From the NCBI RefSeq assembly GCF_003576645.1, contig NC_044930.1:5528397-5592396 (forward strand): a stretch of DNA of 64,000 nt, in the 5' to 3' direction. The notes beneath the pieces are model-generated. The model was not told the origin of the DNA. It searched no databases and was given only the letters and a program-made list of their open reading frames with translations. Below, piece by piece: positions 22,929-34,310 of this stretch. Numbering within the stretch: the stretch's first letter is position 1; each line of letters starts with the position of its first letter. The position numbers were made by a program, and so were the translations under genes. The stretch is from Ipomoea triloba. Lineage: Eukaryota > Streptophyta > Magnoliopsida > Solanales > Convolvulaceae.

Positions 22929-24801
22929 TTATGCTTCCAGCTTCTTCTTCTGCAAAAAGGAGGCTAGGCCATTTGTTAGAGCTGATGATGGTGATGTAAG
23001 AGCAGCCTTCAGTAAGCTCAATGCCTGTAAACATGAGAAGCTAAGTAACTATAACTATATATATATACACGGATGCAATACAGATTCTGCTACCAATATA
23101 CTTAGATATCTTATTTCCTAGTTTATTAGTAGTTGCCTATATTACTTTAGGTAAGTATATTTTAGAATATTGTTTCCTTATGTCCTAAAGCTTTTAACTC
23201 CTATATATAGGGAGAGTATTAGATTGTCTTAGGAAGTTGGAATTGAATAAAATCAAAAGGAAGTTTCTTCCACCAACTTCTCTCTCCCTCTCTCACTGTT
23301 ATCAGCCACCATAGGTAAACCCTCTTCATCTGTCAACCACAGACCTGTGATGCGTAGTCAAAGTACGTAGTCAAAGTACTGAAACATATCATACACTGTA
23401 GTTACTGTACACATATTTAAGTGCAAATATGTTCAGTGCTCAATTACCTCATTCATACCAACGGTGATCACTTGATCTTCAACATCACTGAAAGGCAATT
23501 TTAGTTCCCTCAATATGAGGGAACTTGAAGCAGAAGACAAAGGCTTCACGTCCAAATTGTCTAAAACTACGAATAACAAAGGTTCCCCTGCAAAATTCTG
23601 GTTAGGCCTAGGGTCAAGCAGAAGTTTGCTCTCTATTAGTTCATCCAAATTAAGAGGCTGCTTCTTGCAGTTATGATATTGTGCAATCCAAGCATTGAGA
23701 ATATCAGACTTCGCACTAGAGCCAAACCATTTATCTTCCAACTCCTCTACACTAGTGTACAAGTTGTTTATGCATCCTCCTAACCCCCCAAAGTTTCTTT
23801 TAAGGACATGTATGATTGATCCAAGAGGAATGGTTAGAAAGGTACAGAGGAAATCAAAGAACTCATTAGTGGCCTTAGCAAACAATATCTTGTTTGTTGA
23901 CTTGTTTAATGTTACTTGAAGATTCAGAGTGGGGGTGGGGGCCTCATTTTGTTCAGTTGTCTGCAATGTACTCTCAGTCTCAGGCTTAGGGAATTTTGTC
24001 TCATGTTTTGTAGGATTATTAGGCAGAAACACATCACTCAAAGCAGACTCTGAAACCAGTGAACGTGCAAGCAGAAAGATTACCTGGAAAAGGCCGGCCG
24101 GCAGGGAAGGGGATTCATTCAACCATTATATTTAATGTCAAAAAATAGATACATATCAGATCAGATGGAGAGTAAAGGATTGGCGTTACCTGCTCCTTGC
24201 TAACTTCTACCAACATCTCCCGGATTCCATCCATATCACTTAAACCCAGATTGTATAGAAGTTGAGCTAGAACGCTTGGACAAGAAGGTCTGATTTGTAA
24301 ATCATCACTGATTATGAACATTGTCCTCCCCTTCTGCAAAAACGCACCCTCATTCTTTATCCCAGCCGTAGTTGTACGGGTTATCTTCCCTCCACATGTG
24401 CAGCTTAAATTTGGGTACCAGCTCATCCATATACAGCACCGAGAACAACGGTAGTACGTATTGGACCAAGATTCATCGATGTTCAGTTTCAACTTCTGGC
24501 TGTAGTTCCCTAGTGGATTTCGAGGACGAAGCACAATGGTTTTGCAGTTCTCTGTCTGCCAATTTTCATTGCTCAGTTTTTCAACAGCACGGTACAGATT
24601 GTTCATACACCCGATTGATGTTACAGGGTTTTTTGTGTCTCCACTGCTGGTGACCCTGATTATCGTTCCCATAGGGAGGGTGAGGAAGCTGAAAAGTATT
24701 TCCACAAACTCCTTGTGCGCTTCCGCAGCAACTACTCGATTGCTCTTCTCATCTATCAAAAGCTTCAAGGAAAGTCTCGATTCTTGCTGCTTAGCCGCCA
24801 T
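22929..24801 (-). CDS. DUF674 family protein, gene C
   Basis: Exons are 24801-24190, 24083-23448 and 23024-22929 (204, 212 and 31 codons), giving 447 aa. Introns are 106 and 423 bp. Both DUF674 units are complete, with GCMNNLYRAVEKL and ISDDLQIRP in unit 1, and GCINNLYTSVEELEDKW and VLDNLDVKP in unit 2. The C-x2-C-x11-C-x-C cluster of unit 1 is intact. Intron 2 is about 320 bp longer than in paralogs because of an insertion at 23071-23390, but both splice sites remain canonical. The start is MAAKQQESRL, as in the paralogs. The family role is unknown; the intact frame and splice sites suggest a functional gene. Confidence 0.9.
23071..23390 (-). mobile_element. 320 bp insertion in intron 2 of gene C, LTR-like
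   Basis: Paralogous introns of B and E lack this block, in which the flanking atacac repeats are adjacent. Read on the plus strand it has a cctatatatagggag TATA-like site, a gttggaattgaataaaatc stretch, a CT-rich run and then tgttatcagccaccatagg, which resembles LTR U5 plus a weak tRNA-Met primer site. It is probably a fragment of a copia-type element; the feature strand follows the gene only. Near its right end a 13 bp gtagtcaaagtac unit is doubled. Confidence 0.5.
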
Positions 24802-25899
24802 GTTATGAGGAGCTCAATTCAGCTTAACTCACTCTGTACACAAAATAAGATGATTGGCATGCACTATAACAAAATAGATGTCTGGAAGGAAGATATTTAA
24901 TCTGTTTCCTGAAGCTTTCTTAATGCTGAAGCACACAAATCAATGAAGTGAAGATGAAAGGACTATATATGAATACGAGAAGTCGAACATGCAACACGGA
25001 TATATGCACACATAGATTATACACCATACACTCTTTCCCCATAAATTAGAGTGGAATTGTTGATATTCCCTATGTATTCACTATTTCCCAAACTCGTTAA
25101 ATTACTAAATCTTCAATAATACAGAGTAAGATTTTTTTTTTTAGAAATATCATCTAAATCTCTTATAGCACCTTTGGCTAACGGAAGACATTTTTGAAAG
25201 AATAGAAATTCTATTTTATTAGAAATTGGATATGCAAAGAAAGATAAATGTCACATAAACATGGTATTTGCAAGTAACCCGCAGAATAAGTCAAGATAGA
25301 GGGAAAAAATGACTTCTACTGATGGTTTTTGTGAGACCCACTTCCCACAAAAAATTTGCTTGTTTCGCACAAATTATTTTGTGAACTCGAATCCACATTG
25401 CAAGATAAACACGGTTCAAAGATATACAAATTACATACTAAATGTTCATAATTTATTTTTTAAAAATTCACAATTTATGATGACTCACAATTTATGATGA
25501 CCATGTATTGTATTCACAAATTTTCAAATTAGAAATACAATTTATATTTTAAAAGTTCATAATTCCAATACTAAAAATACCCAATTTAGAACCAATGTCC
25601 ATCTTGCAAGGTAGACCATGATCCATGGTATAACAAATGGTTTCGCCCCGGGTGTGCGTGATGTACACTTGGAGCGTAAAACTTTTTTTTTTCTTTTTTT
25701 TTTTCCTCCACTTGTTTTCCCTGGTGGAGTGAAAAATTCTAACAGAATTCATTGCTGATGGGCTTCCTCTGAGTAATATGATTGCATTTTTATATGTAAT
25801 TCAATGCCTAATTTGATTTTTTCCTTATGATTTTCATAATCATTGCTTCTGCTTGATTTGAAAATCTTTAATATCTTCTTAGACTATGAAACTGCCTTA
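24802..25899. other. 5' flank of gene C
   Basis: The proximal part (24802-25200) resembles the flanks of E and F. About 25270-25900 is a diverged duplicate of about 31210-31975. No gene is supported. Positions 25681-25705 hold T-rich tracts. Confidence 0.55.
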
Positions 25900-25904
25900 A
25901 TATA

Positions 25905-27214
25905 TGATGAGTTGTAGTTTTCGCGATGGATGGAAAGAAATCGGTGTTAAAACGGAAAGATTTCCGAGTATCGTTCTCAAAGGACGGCAATGAGTGAATT
26001 TGAACGGTAAGGGAATTAAGCACAAGAGTGTTTAGTGTTTGAAAGCTAACCCAAACATAGTAAGAAAAGTGCATGAAACATAATGAAAATAAGGAACAAA
26101 TATTAGAAACAATCAATTGGAAAGGAGGATTTGGATCTTGCAACTCATATAGGTATCCTTGATTTCTTAAGATATTAGGCTAGCAACACTTAGATAACGA
26201 AAATGAGATAAGGTCACCAACACCACCATCACTCTCGTGGTCAATGGACTCACTCCTTAGACCGTAATGTCATCCTTGTGATCACTAGGCTAGGAGAGGC
26301 ATTTTGTCAAACACGTTATGTGCCTCTTATCTTCCACTTCTCCCTTTTCTCAAAGGTGAGAGGGAAATGTACTAGGCTAGGCTAAGGAGTAACTCTACTC
26401 TCATAGATGAGACTCCTTCTCCAAACACCTCTCATATAGGTTGATCACCCCTACACAAGAGTCAAAGAGGATCACCACTCACACAACCAAACTCATAATC
26501 AAGCAATTGCAACCTAATTGATCCATTCAAAGCTCAAGAACATCCATACAACATTGCTCAGTCCAAATCCACAAAGATCTATCTAATCATACTTGGAATT
26601 GAAATGGCAAAAGGTAAAAGGAATACAAGAAATTAAAAGGAAGACTTAGCTTGAAATTAAACTTTGAACTTGAACTTGAATATAGATCACGATGCTTGCA
26701 ACAATAGAATTCTTCTCTAATTCTAATCTAAACCTAAGTATTGCAATGTGGAGTGAATTTGGAGAGATCTCTCTAGGCTAATCCTAGAGAGAGAAAGTCT
26801 AGGGTGTGGAATGGTGGATGAATGGAGTCATCCCCTTTCTTTTCCGCCAAAATATCTTAAATATGGAGTAAAATCGCCGGGTGGACGCGCGTCCACTGGC
26901 GCGTCCATCAGACTTCTGCTGCACAGACTTCAACTTCAGAGAGCCAAAAATCGGACGCAGGTGTGGACGCGCGTCCACGGTCCATTATGCACTCCGACTT
27001 CGACTCGTGAATCCTTCTCCGAAATGTTGCCATGTTCTGCCTTTTTGTACATCTTTTCACCTACAAAACGATTAACAAAGCGTGGAACGGGGTCCGATGA
27101 TAACATCAAGCATTTTAACTCAATTGAGGGCCAAAATCAAACATAAAAGCTTTCGATCATGTGCAAGATGATCCTAGAATGACCTTGTAAATGTGGCGTC
27201 TTTTGCACTTATCA
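25905..27214 (-). mobile_element. Solo LTR, 1310 bp, inverted relative to the one at 11.3 kb, target duplication atata
   Basis: On the minus strand it starts TGATAAGTGCAAAAGACGCC at 27214 and ends ACTCATCA at 25905. Flanks are atata at 25900-25904 and 27215-27219. It shares with the 11.3 kb copy the ends, the ggacgcgcgtcc palindromes (about 26880-26990) and the block of alternating report-like motifs around cctcacc/ggtgagg. No internal element is present. Confidence 0.9.
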
Positions 27215-27219
27215 ATATA

Positions 27220-27986
27220 TTAAAAAAATCACCAACAACATTACATAATCTAAATTAGTTTATACTTAAAAATGCATTCGATGGTGGGAAAAGCAGTTAA
27301 ATCGCTACAAGAAAGGTAAGCTCACTATCAGTTCACCATCCATCACATTTGCAACCTAAATGTGTCATAACTAACTTGAATGTCCAATCAAGGAACATTA
27401 TAAAAGCTCCATTAGCAGCACGTCATCATTATGTCAACATGTTATTTGGTATAAATAAGATCTCCTTCCTAGTATAGTGTAACGAGTTTGATCCTTATCC
27501 AACAGGTACTGTTAACCGAAGCCTCTCTATCTGACTCTCCCCGCTCTCCATCCCCATCCCCATATCATTGTACTTTATATGCCCTCTAATTTCAATACTT
27601 AGACTAAGCTATTGTTGTACTAATTCGAGCCTAGCTTCCGAATATTACGTGTAGTTAGACCCTTTTCGGCCACCATGCTTCTTACTTTAGGCAATAATAA
27701 AATCAACCTTACCTACCATATTACACTATTGTGTCTTAGTATAACTACGTAGCATATTGTAATACTTTCATTATGCATTGAAATTCATGAACACTATCAA
27801 CTTCAATACAATACTACATTTACAAAGCTCAACATTGTTAACAAAAAGTAATGCTACACACCACTCCTATTTTTCATTCCAATATTCTCTCTAATTGGAC
27901 AACAAAATCCCTTTTTAATAGTAGTAGAATCTTCCAATTCATGAATATCCAATAGATAGAAGACACATTTGATTTACTGAGAAGGC
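27220..27986. other. Spacer between the solo LTR and gene D
   Basis: The first 120 bp continue the duplicated upstream flank (compare 31985-32100), and the end is the gene D 3' flank. About 27360-27880 is unassigned AT-rich DNA. Confidence 0.5.
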
Positions 27987-29621
27987 TTAAACTTCTTGTG
28001 TCCCTAGCTTGCAAAAGATCACAAAAAGAAAAACCAATCTTGATAGACTTAAACTAAGAAAATCAGTAAACGGCTTCTTCTTCAGCCAAAAGGAGGCTAG
28101 GCCATTTGTTAGAGCTGATGATGGTGATGTAAGAGCTGCCTTCAGTAAGCTCAATGCCTGTAAGCAGCAGGAGAAATAACTATAACTGTAACTATATATA
28201 CATTATACATACACTACACATAATTTAGTGCAAATATGTTCCTTCAATTCAATGGTAGCTTAATTACCTCTTTCATTCCGACGGTGATCACCTGTTCTTC
28301 AACATCACTGAAAGGAACTTTTAGTTCCCTCAATATGAGGGAACTTGAAGCAGAAGACAAAGGCTTCACGTCCAAATTGTCGAAAACTATGAATAAAGAA
28401 GGTTCCCCTGCAAAATTCTTGTTAGGCCTAGGGTCAACCAGATATTTGCTCTCTATTAGTTCATTCAATTTAAGAGGCTGCTTCTTGCAGTTATGATATT
28501 GCGCAATCCAAGGATTGAGAATAGCAGACTTAACGCTAGAACAAATCCATTTATCTTCTAACTCCTCTACACTGTTGTACAAGTTGTATATGCATCCTCC
28601 TAACCCCAGCTTTCCTTTGAAAACATGTATGATCGATCCAAGAGGAATGGTTAGAAAGGTACAGAGGAAATCAAAGAACTCATTAGTGGCCTTAGCAAAC
28701 AATAACTTGTTTGTTGACTTGTTTAATGTTACTTGAAGATTCAGAGTGGGAGTGGGGGCCTCATTTTGTTCAGTTGTCTGCAATGTCCTCTCAGTCTTGG
28801 GCAATTTTCTCTCAGGCATGCTCAATAATGCTCCTTGATTAGGATTAGGATTTGGCAGAAACACATCAGTCAAAGGAGACTCTGAAACCAGTGAACGTGC
28901 AAGCAGACAGATTACCTGCAAAAGGCCGGCCGGCAGGGAAGGGGAAGGGGATTCATTCATTCATTCATAAGCATTATATTTAATTTCAAAAATAGATAGA
29001 AAGGATTGGCGTTACCTGCTCCTTGCTAACTTCTACCAACATCTCCCTGATTCCATCAATTTCACTTAAACCCAGATTGGATAGAAGTTGAGCTAGAACG
29101 ATTGGACAAGCAGGTCTGATTTGTAAATCATCACTGATTATGAACATTGTCCTCCCCTTCCCCAAAAACGCACCCTCATTCTTTACCTCACCCGTAATTT
29201 TCAGGATTGTCTTCTGTCTACATTTGCAGCTTAAATTTGGGTGCCAGCTCAAACAAGCGCACCGAGAACACTTGTACTTCGTATTGGACCAAGAATCATC
29301 GATGTTCACTTTCAACTTCTGGCAGAAGAACCCTAGTGGATTTCGTGGATGAAGCACCATTCTCTTGCATTTCTCTGTCTCCCAATTTTCATTGCTCAGT
29401 TTTTCAATACCACGGTACAGATTGTTCATACACCCGATTGTTACAGGGTCTTCTGTCTCTGCACTACTGGTGGCCCTGACTATCGTTCCCATGGGGAGGG
29501 TGAGGAAGCTGAAAAGTATTTCCACAAACTCCTTGTGCGCTTCCGCAGCAACTACCCGATTGCTCTTCTCATCTATCAACAGCTTCAAGGAAAGTCGCGA
29601 TTCTTGCTGATTAGCCGCCAT
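27987..29621 (-). CDS. DUF674 family protein, gene D, with novel hydrophobic C-terminus
   Basis: Exons are 29621-29016, 28915-28268 and 28157-27987 (202, 216 and 56 codons), giving 474 aa. Both DUF674 units are complete: GCMNNLYRGIEKL and ISDDLQIRP, then GCIYNLYNSVEELEDKW and VFDNLDVKP. The unit-1 cysteine cluster is one residue shorter (C-x2-C-x10-C-x-C). Exon 3 starts with the usual ALSLLKAALTSPSSALTNGL but, after ASFWLKKK, it reads through a deletion joint into former 3' flanking DNA. This adds 28 residues with a hydrophobic core (LVFLFVIFC), about 457-465. Paralogs stop within a few residues of that point. The frame is otherwise undamaged. The tail could act as a membrane anchor or simply destabilise the protein. 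Confidence 0.85.
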
Positions 29622-32352
29622 GTTTATGTTATGAGCAATCTGATCCCAGCAAACACTCAACTGATTCTATAGTCTATACACAAAACAAGATAAGGTATAA
29701 CAGAATCAAAGTCTGGAAGGAACATATTTAATCTGCTCACACTTTATCATGATGACTAGTAAATTGAGTGCTTTACCTTTCAAAAAAAAAGTAAATTGAG
29801 TGCTTTATTTTGGGCTTGTCTTAAGCAGGAAGAGTTTGCAAAGCTTTATTAATGGTGAAGCACACAACAGAGGCGACAGGATAAAACACAAATCAATAAA
29901 GTGAAGAAGAAAGGTCTATGAATACGAGAAGTTGAACATTCGCGGGTGCACCCATACATTATATACTCGTTCCCCACAGTTACGACAGATCCAGAAAAAT
30001 AATGTCCGGAACACCAAAATTATCGATAAAATTTACAATCTCAATTAACTTATATTCATTTTACTTGTTTAAAAAAAAAAAAAAATTCATTTTACTTATT
30101 TGTGAGCATATAAATATAATATAAACATAAATGTCCAGTCCAACTATCAGTTTAGGTTTTTTAGTTGGATGGAGCACATGATTCAATTTTATTAACTTAA
30201 TATTCTAAAATTTGAAGTACTGAGACAAAACTCATAATCAAGAATTAAAGAATTAATATTAACATTAATTTTTTTAATTTAAAACTAATCCTTTGAATTA
30301 ACACATGTAAATAAATATTCCATAATAAAACCCATAAATGACATAATAAACCACTAATTAATTAATCAACTAATAAAACTAAAGCATATGCTCTAGAAAT
30401 TTTTAAGTGGAAATAAATTCATAAAGAAAGAATGAAGAATTTGATTATTTGATTTATTTCTCTTTATTTAGTCAATTTGGACTTCAATATATGCTTTGAA
30501 CTTATTTAATATCCTAGTTTTTCAGGCGCATTACGCAAATGAGATAATGTTCAATATTTATTTTTAAAAGTACCTCAAGTATATCAATGCAAGATTATAT
30601 AAGAGATGCTCATGCATAACTAATTGAATGTTGAATTTGTTTATTTAAATCAGTAATTCAAATTATATGAATGCAAGATAATATAGGAGAGATTGATTAT
30701 ATTATAATTGTCGGATGGTTGCCTTCTTGTGTGTTTGTAGCAGCGCAGTGGAGATGGCGTCCAAGAGAGCAAGGAAGACGGTAGTTCTTCATCCGAGAAA
30801 GAGGAAGGAATTTTTATATTTAAAAAAAAAAAAAAAGAAGAGAAAGATGCGCGACGTGCGTCACGCATCTAATGACTTCATATCTCCTTAAATGGAGAGA
30901 TGACGTCGTTATGGACCATGGTCCACATAGATGGTCCATGCAATAACAATTGATAGTCTCATTTTGTGGTCTTTGATAGGATTCAAAATCTGTACAATGT
31001 GAATACTTAACAATAGAATGTTTAATTAATTACATAATTAATAAAACTCAACGTCTTTTTGTTAAAAAATCATTTTTAATTAATTTTCATATTATTTTGT
31101 TAAAAAAAGGAAATATATTTTGATCAACTCTATTGAAAATATTATTTTAAACGCTAATTTTGGTAATGATAAACAATAAAGTATATTAATTTGTTTTTTT
31201 TTTAATTTTAAAAAGATAAATGTCACATAAGCATGGTATCTGCAAGTAACTCGTAGAATAAGTCATTTGGGTGTAATATCACAATCTTGGCTTGTTTGCA
31301 AACTTAATTGCACTTTTTTCAGTCTGGACATCCAAATCTATGTTTTTTTTTTTCTTTTTCTTTTGTATAAGTGGAAGGGAGGGGAGAAGAGTAAATATAG
31401 AGGAAAAACATGACTGCAAGTGATGTTTTTGTGAGACCCATGGTCACACAAAAAATCTGCCTGCTTCGCCCGACAAAGTGAATCTGGATCTAAAATACAC
31501 AATTTACATACTAAAAGTTCATAATTTACCTTTTAAAATTTTACAATTTATGATGACCATATATTGTATTCACAAATTCTCAATTTAAAAATACAATAAT
31601 CTAGAAGTTCACCAATTCTAATACTAAAAATACACCCAAGGTTCACCTTGCAAAATAGATCCTGGGATCCACGGTATAACAAGTGGTTTCACCTCAGGTG
31701 CGGCGCGTGATGTGCACTTAGAGCTGCTAAATACCTTTCTTTTCCTAACAATGTTTTTTTTTTCACCCTCTTTTTCCCTTCATTTCCTTTGGTAGCGGCC
31801 TGGAAAAAAAAATGACAAAATTCATTGCTGACGGGCTTGCGCTTAGTGATATGATTGCATTTCTATATGTAATTCAATGACTAATTTGAGTTTTTCCTCA
31901 TGATTTTATAGTCATTGCTTCTGCTTGATTTGAAAATCTTTAATATCTTCTTACACTATGAAACTGCCTCAGTAGATTTTAAAAATGACCAACAACATTT
32001 CATAATCTAAAGTAATTTATACATAGAAATGAATCCGATGGTATAAAAAGCAGTTGAGTCGCTATAAGATAGGTAAGTTCTGCTATCATTTCACTATATG
32101 AGGTTATGAGGTTAATTTTTAATAAACAACTCTTATAAGAAATTCTTAAAAGTAGACACCCTATGATTATGAGGTTAATTTTTAATTAACTTAGCTTGGA
32201 TTGCCCAAAATGCAATAAATTGGGACAAAGAGTAGAATAGGTTATATCATGTTGGAAAATTCTACAATAATTAGAAATAGAAAATAATGCATATTTAGTT
32301 AATTACACAATTTATAAAGGTTTCAAATATATTGTCACTCAGAAGTATAACA
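29622..32352. other. 5' flank of gene D and spacer before gene E
   Basis: About 29690-29990 matches other DUF674 5' flanks. About 31210-32100 is a duplicate of about 25270-25900 plus 27220-27340, and about 32160-32350 is gene E 3' flank. Between them, about 30640-30960 is unclassified and holds a gcgcgacgtgcgtcacgc palindromic patch and a ggaccatggtcca motif that recurs near 45378. No gene is seen. Confidence 0.5.
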
Positions 32353-32369
32353 AGAGTACTACAAGATTA

Positions 32370-32564
32370 GAACCCAATGGGGTAGCACAAGTGGCAAGTG
32401 AGCTCTCTTTGTGGTGAGGAATTTCGGGAGAACCTGGGTTGAACTCCCATAAGTGACGATTCCCCTGGACCAGCTCCCGTGCCTCCCGGAGCAAATATAG
32501 GTGGACCCCGGACCTTTAGACGGACAGAGAGAAAGACCTTGTAAATTTACCAAAAAAAAAAAAA
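32370..32564 (+). mobile_element. tRNA-derived SINE with 17 bp target duplication
   Basis: The 195 bp insert starts gaacccaatggggtagcac and contains an A-box-like TAGCACAAGTGG and a B-box-like GGGTTGAACTCC. It ends in a run of A. The sequence agagtactacaagatta occurs on both sides (32353-32369 and 32565-32581). Paralogous 3' flanks of B and C have only one copy of that sequence and no insert. It lies just downstream of gene E, probably in its 3' UTR, in antisense. Confidence 0.88.
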
Positions 32565-32643
32565 AGAGTACTACAAGATTATAGAGCTGAACTTCTGAGG
32601 CTTTAATTAATAAAACCAACCACGACTTCCATAATATCTGCTA

Positions 32644-34237
32644 TTATGCTTCCTGCTTGTTCTTCTGCAAAAAGGAGGCTAGGCCATTTGTTAGAGCTGA
32701 AGATGGTGATGTAAGAGCAGCCTTTAGTAAGCTCAATGCCTGTAAACAGGAGAAATTGTAACGATATATATATACACATACACTGTAGTTACTGTACACA
32801 TATTTAAGTGCAAATATGTTCAGTGCTCAATTACCTCATTCATTCCGACAGTGATCACCTGTTCTTCAATATCACTGAAAGGCACTTTTAGTTCCCTCAA
32901 TATGAGGGAACTTGAAGCAGAAGACAAAGGCTTCACGTCCAAATTGTCTAAAACTATGAATAAAGAAGATAGCACAGCAAAATTCTCGTAAGGCCTAGGA
33001 TCAAGCAGATATTTGCTCTCTATCAGTTCATCTAATTTAAGAGGCTGCTTCTTGCAGTTATGATATTGCGCAATCCCAGGATTGAGAATAGCAGACTTAT
33101 CGATAGACCAAATCCATGTATCTTCCAACTCCTCTACACTCGTGTACAAGTTGTATATGCATCCTTGTAACCCCCCTGAGTTTGTTTTAAAAACATGTAT
33201 GATTGATCCAATAGGAATGGTTAGAAAGGTACAGAGGAAATCAAAGAACTCATTAGTGGCCTTAGCAAACAATAACTTGTTTGTTGACTTGTTTAATGTT
33301 ACTTGAAGACTCAGAGTGGGGGCCTCAGTTTCTTCAGTTGTCTCACTTTTCTGAAATGTCCTCTCAGTCTCAGGCTTAGGCAATTTTGTCTCATGTTTTG
33401 TAGGATTATTAGGCAGAAATAAATCACTCAAAGGAGACTCTGAAACCAGTGAACGTGCAAGCAGACAGATTACCTGCAAAAGGCCAGCCAGCAGGAAAGG
33501 GGAAGGGGATTCATTCACTCATTCATTCATTCATTTGTAATCATTATGTTTTACAAAATAGATCCAGATGAGATGAGATGAGATGGAGAGTAAAGGATGG
33601 GCGTTACCTGATCCTTGCTAACTTCTACCAGCATCTCCCTGATTCCATCAATTTCACTTAAACCCAGACTGGATAGAAGTTGAGCTAGAACGATTGGACA
33701 AGCAGGTCTGATTTGTAAATCATCACTGATTATAAACATTGTCCTCCCCTTCTGCAAAAACGCACGCTTATTATTTACCCCCCCGGACCTCAAATCAGCA
33801 GCGGTAATTTCCTGGGTTGTCTTCATTCTCCATGAGCAGCTTACATTTGGGTACCAGCTAAACCTAGAACGGCAACAAGAACAACGGTAGTACGTATTGG
33901 ACCAAGATCCATCGATGTTCAGTTTCAACTTCTGGCAGTAGTCCCCTAGTGGATTTCGTGGGCGAAGCACCATGGTTTTGCAGTTCTCTGTCTCCCAATT
34001 TTCATTGCTCAGTTTTTCAACACCACGGTACAGATTGTTCATACACCCGATTGTTGTTACAGGGTTTTTTGTGTCTCCACTGCTGGTTACCCTGATTATC
34101 GTTCCCATGGGGAGGGTGAGGAAACTGAAAAGTATTTCCACAAACTCCTTGTGCGCTTCCGCAGCAACTACTCGATTGCTCTTCTCATCTATCAACAGCT
34201 TCAACGAAAGTCGCGATTCTTGCTGTTTAGCCGCCAT
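32644..34237 (-). CDS. DUF674 family protein, gene E
   Basis: Exons are 34237-33608, 33473-32835 and 32739-32644 (210, 213 and 31 codons), giving 454 aa. The two DUF674 units read GCMNNLYRGVEKL and ISDDLQIRP, then GCIYNLYTSVEELEDTW and VLDNLDVKP. Odd points: in the unit-1 cysteine cluster C119-x2-C122-x11-C134 the expected fourth Cys is Trp136, and a short insertion (AADLRSGGVNN region, about residues 145-155) follows it. The inter-unit linker has only APTLSLQ where B has a long PT run. Splice sites are canonical. A TATATATA box at 34301-34308 suits a start near 34270. Role unknown. Confidence 0.9.
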
Positions 34238-34297
34238 GATATGAGTAGATCAAGTCAGCTTAACTCACTCTATACAGTAAACAAGATGATCGGCATG

Positions 34298-34310
34298 CAC
34301 TATATATAAC
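34298..34310 (-). promoter_or_regulatory. TATA box of gene E
   Basis: On the minus strand GTTATATATAGTGC lies about 65 bp upstream of the ATG at 34237. Gene C has only a weaker gttatagtgc at the matching place. Confidence 0.5.

Noticed and set aside
22792..23034. 80-codon open frame over DUF674 gene C exon 3
   Set aside because: It is in a different frame from the conserved ALSLLKAALT coding frame.
15450..34244. Plus-strand open frames opposite the DUF674 exons
   Set aside because: They are antisense shadows of conserved coding sequence; they recur in each paralog only because the sense protein is conserved.
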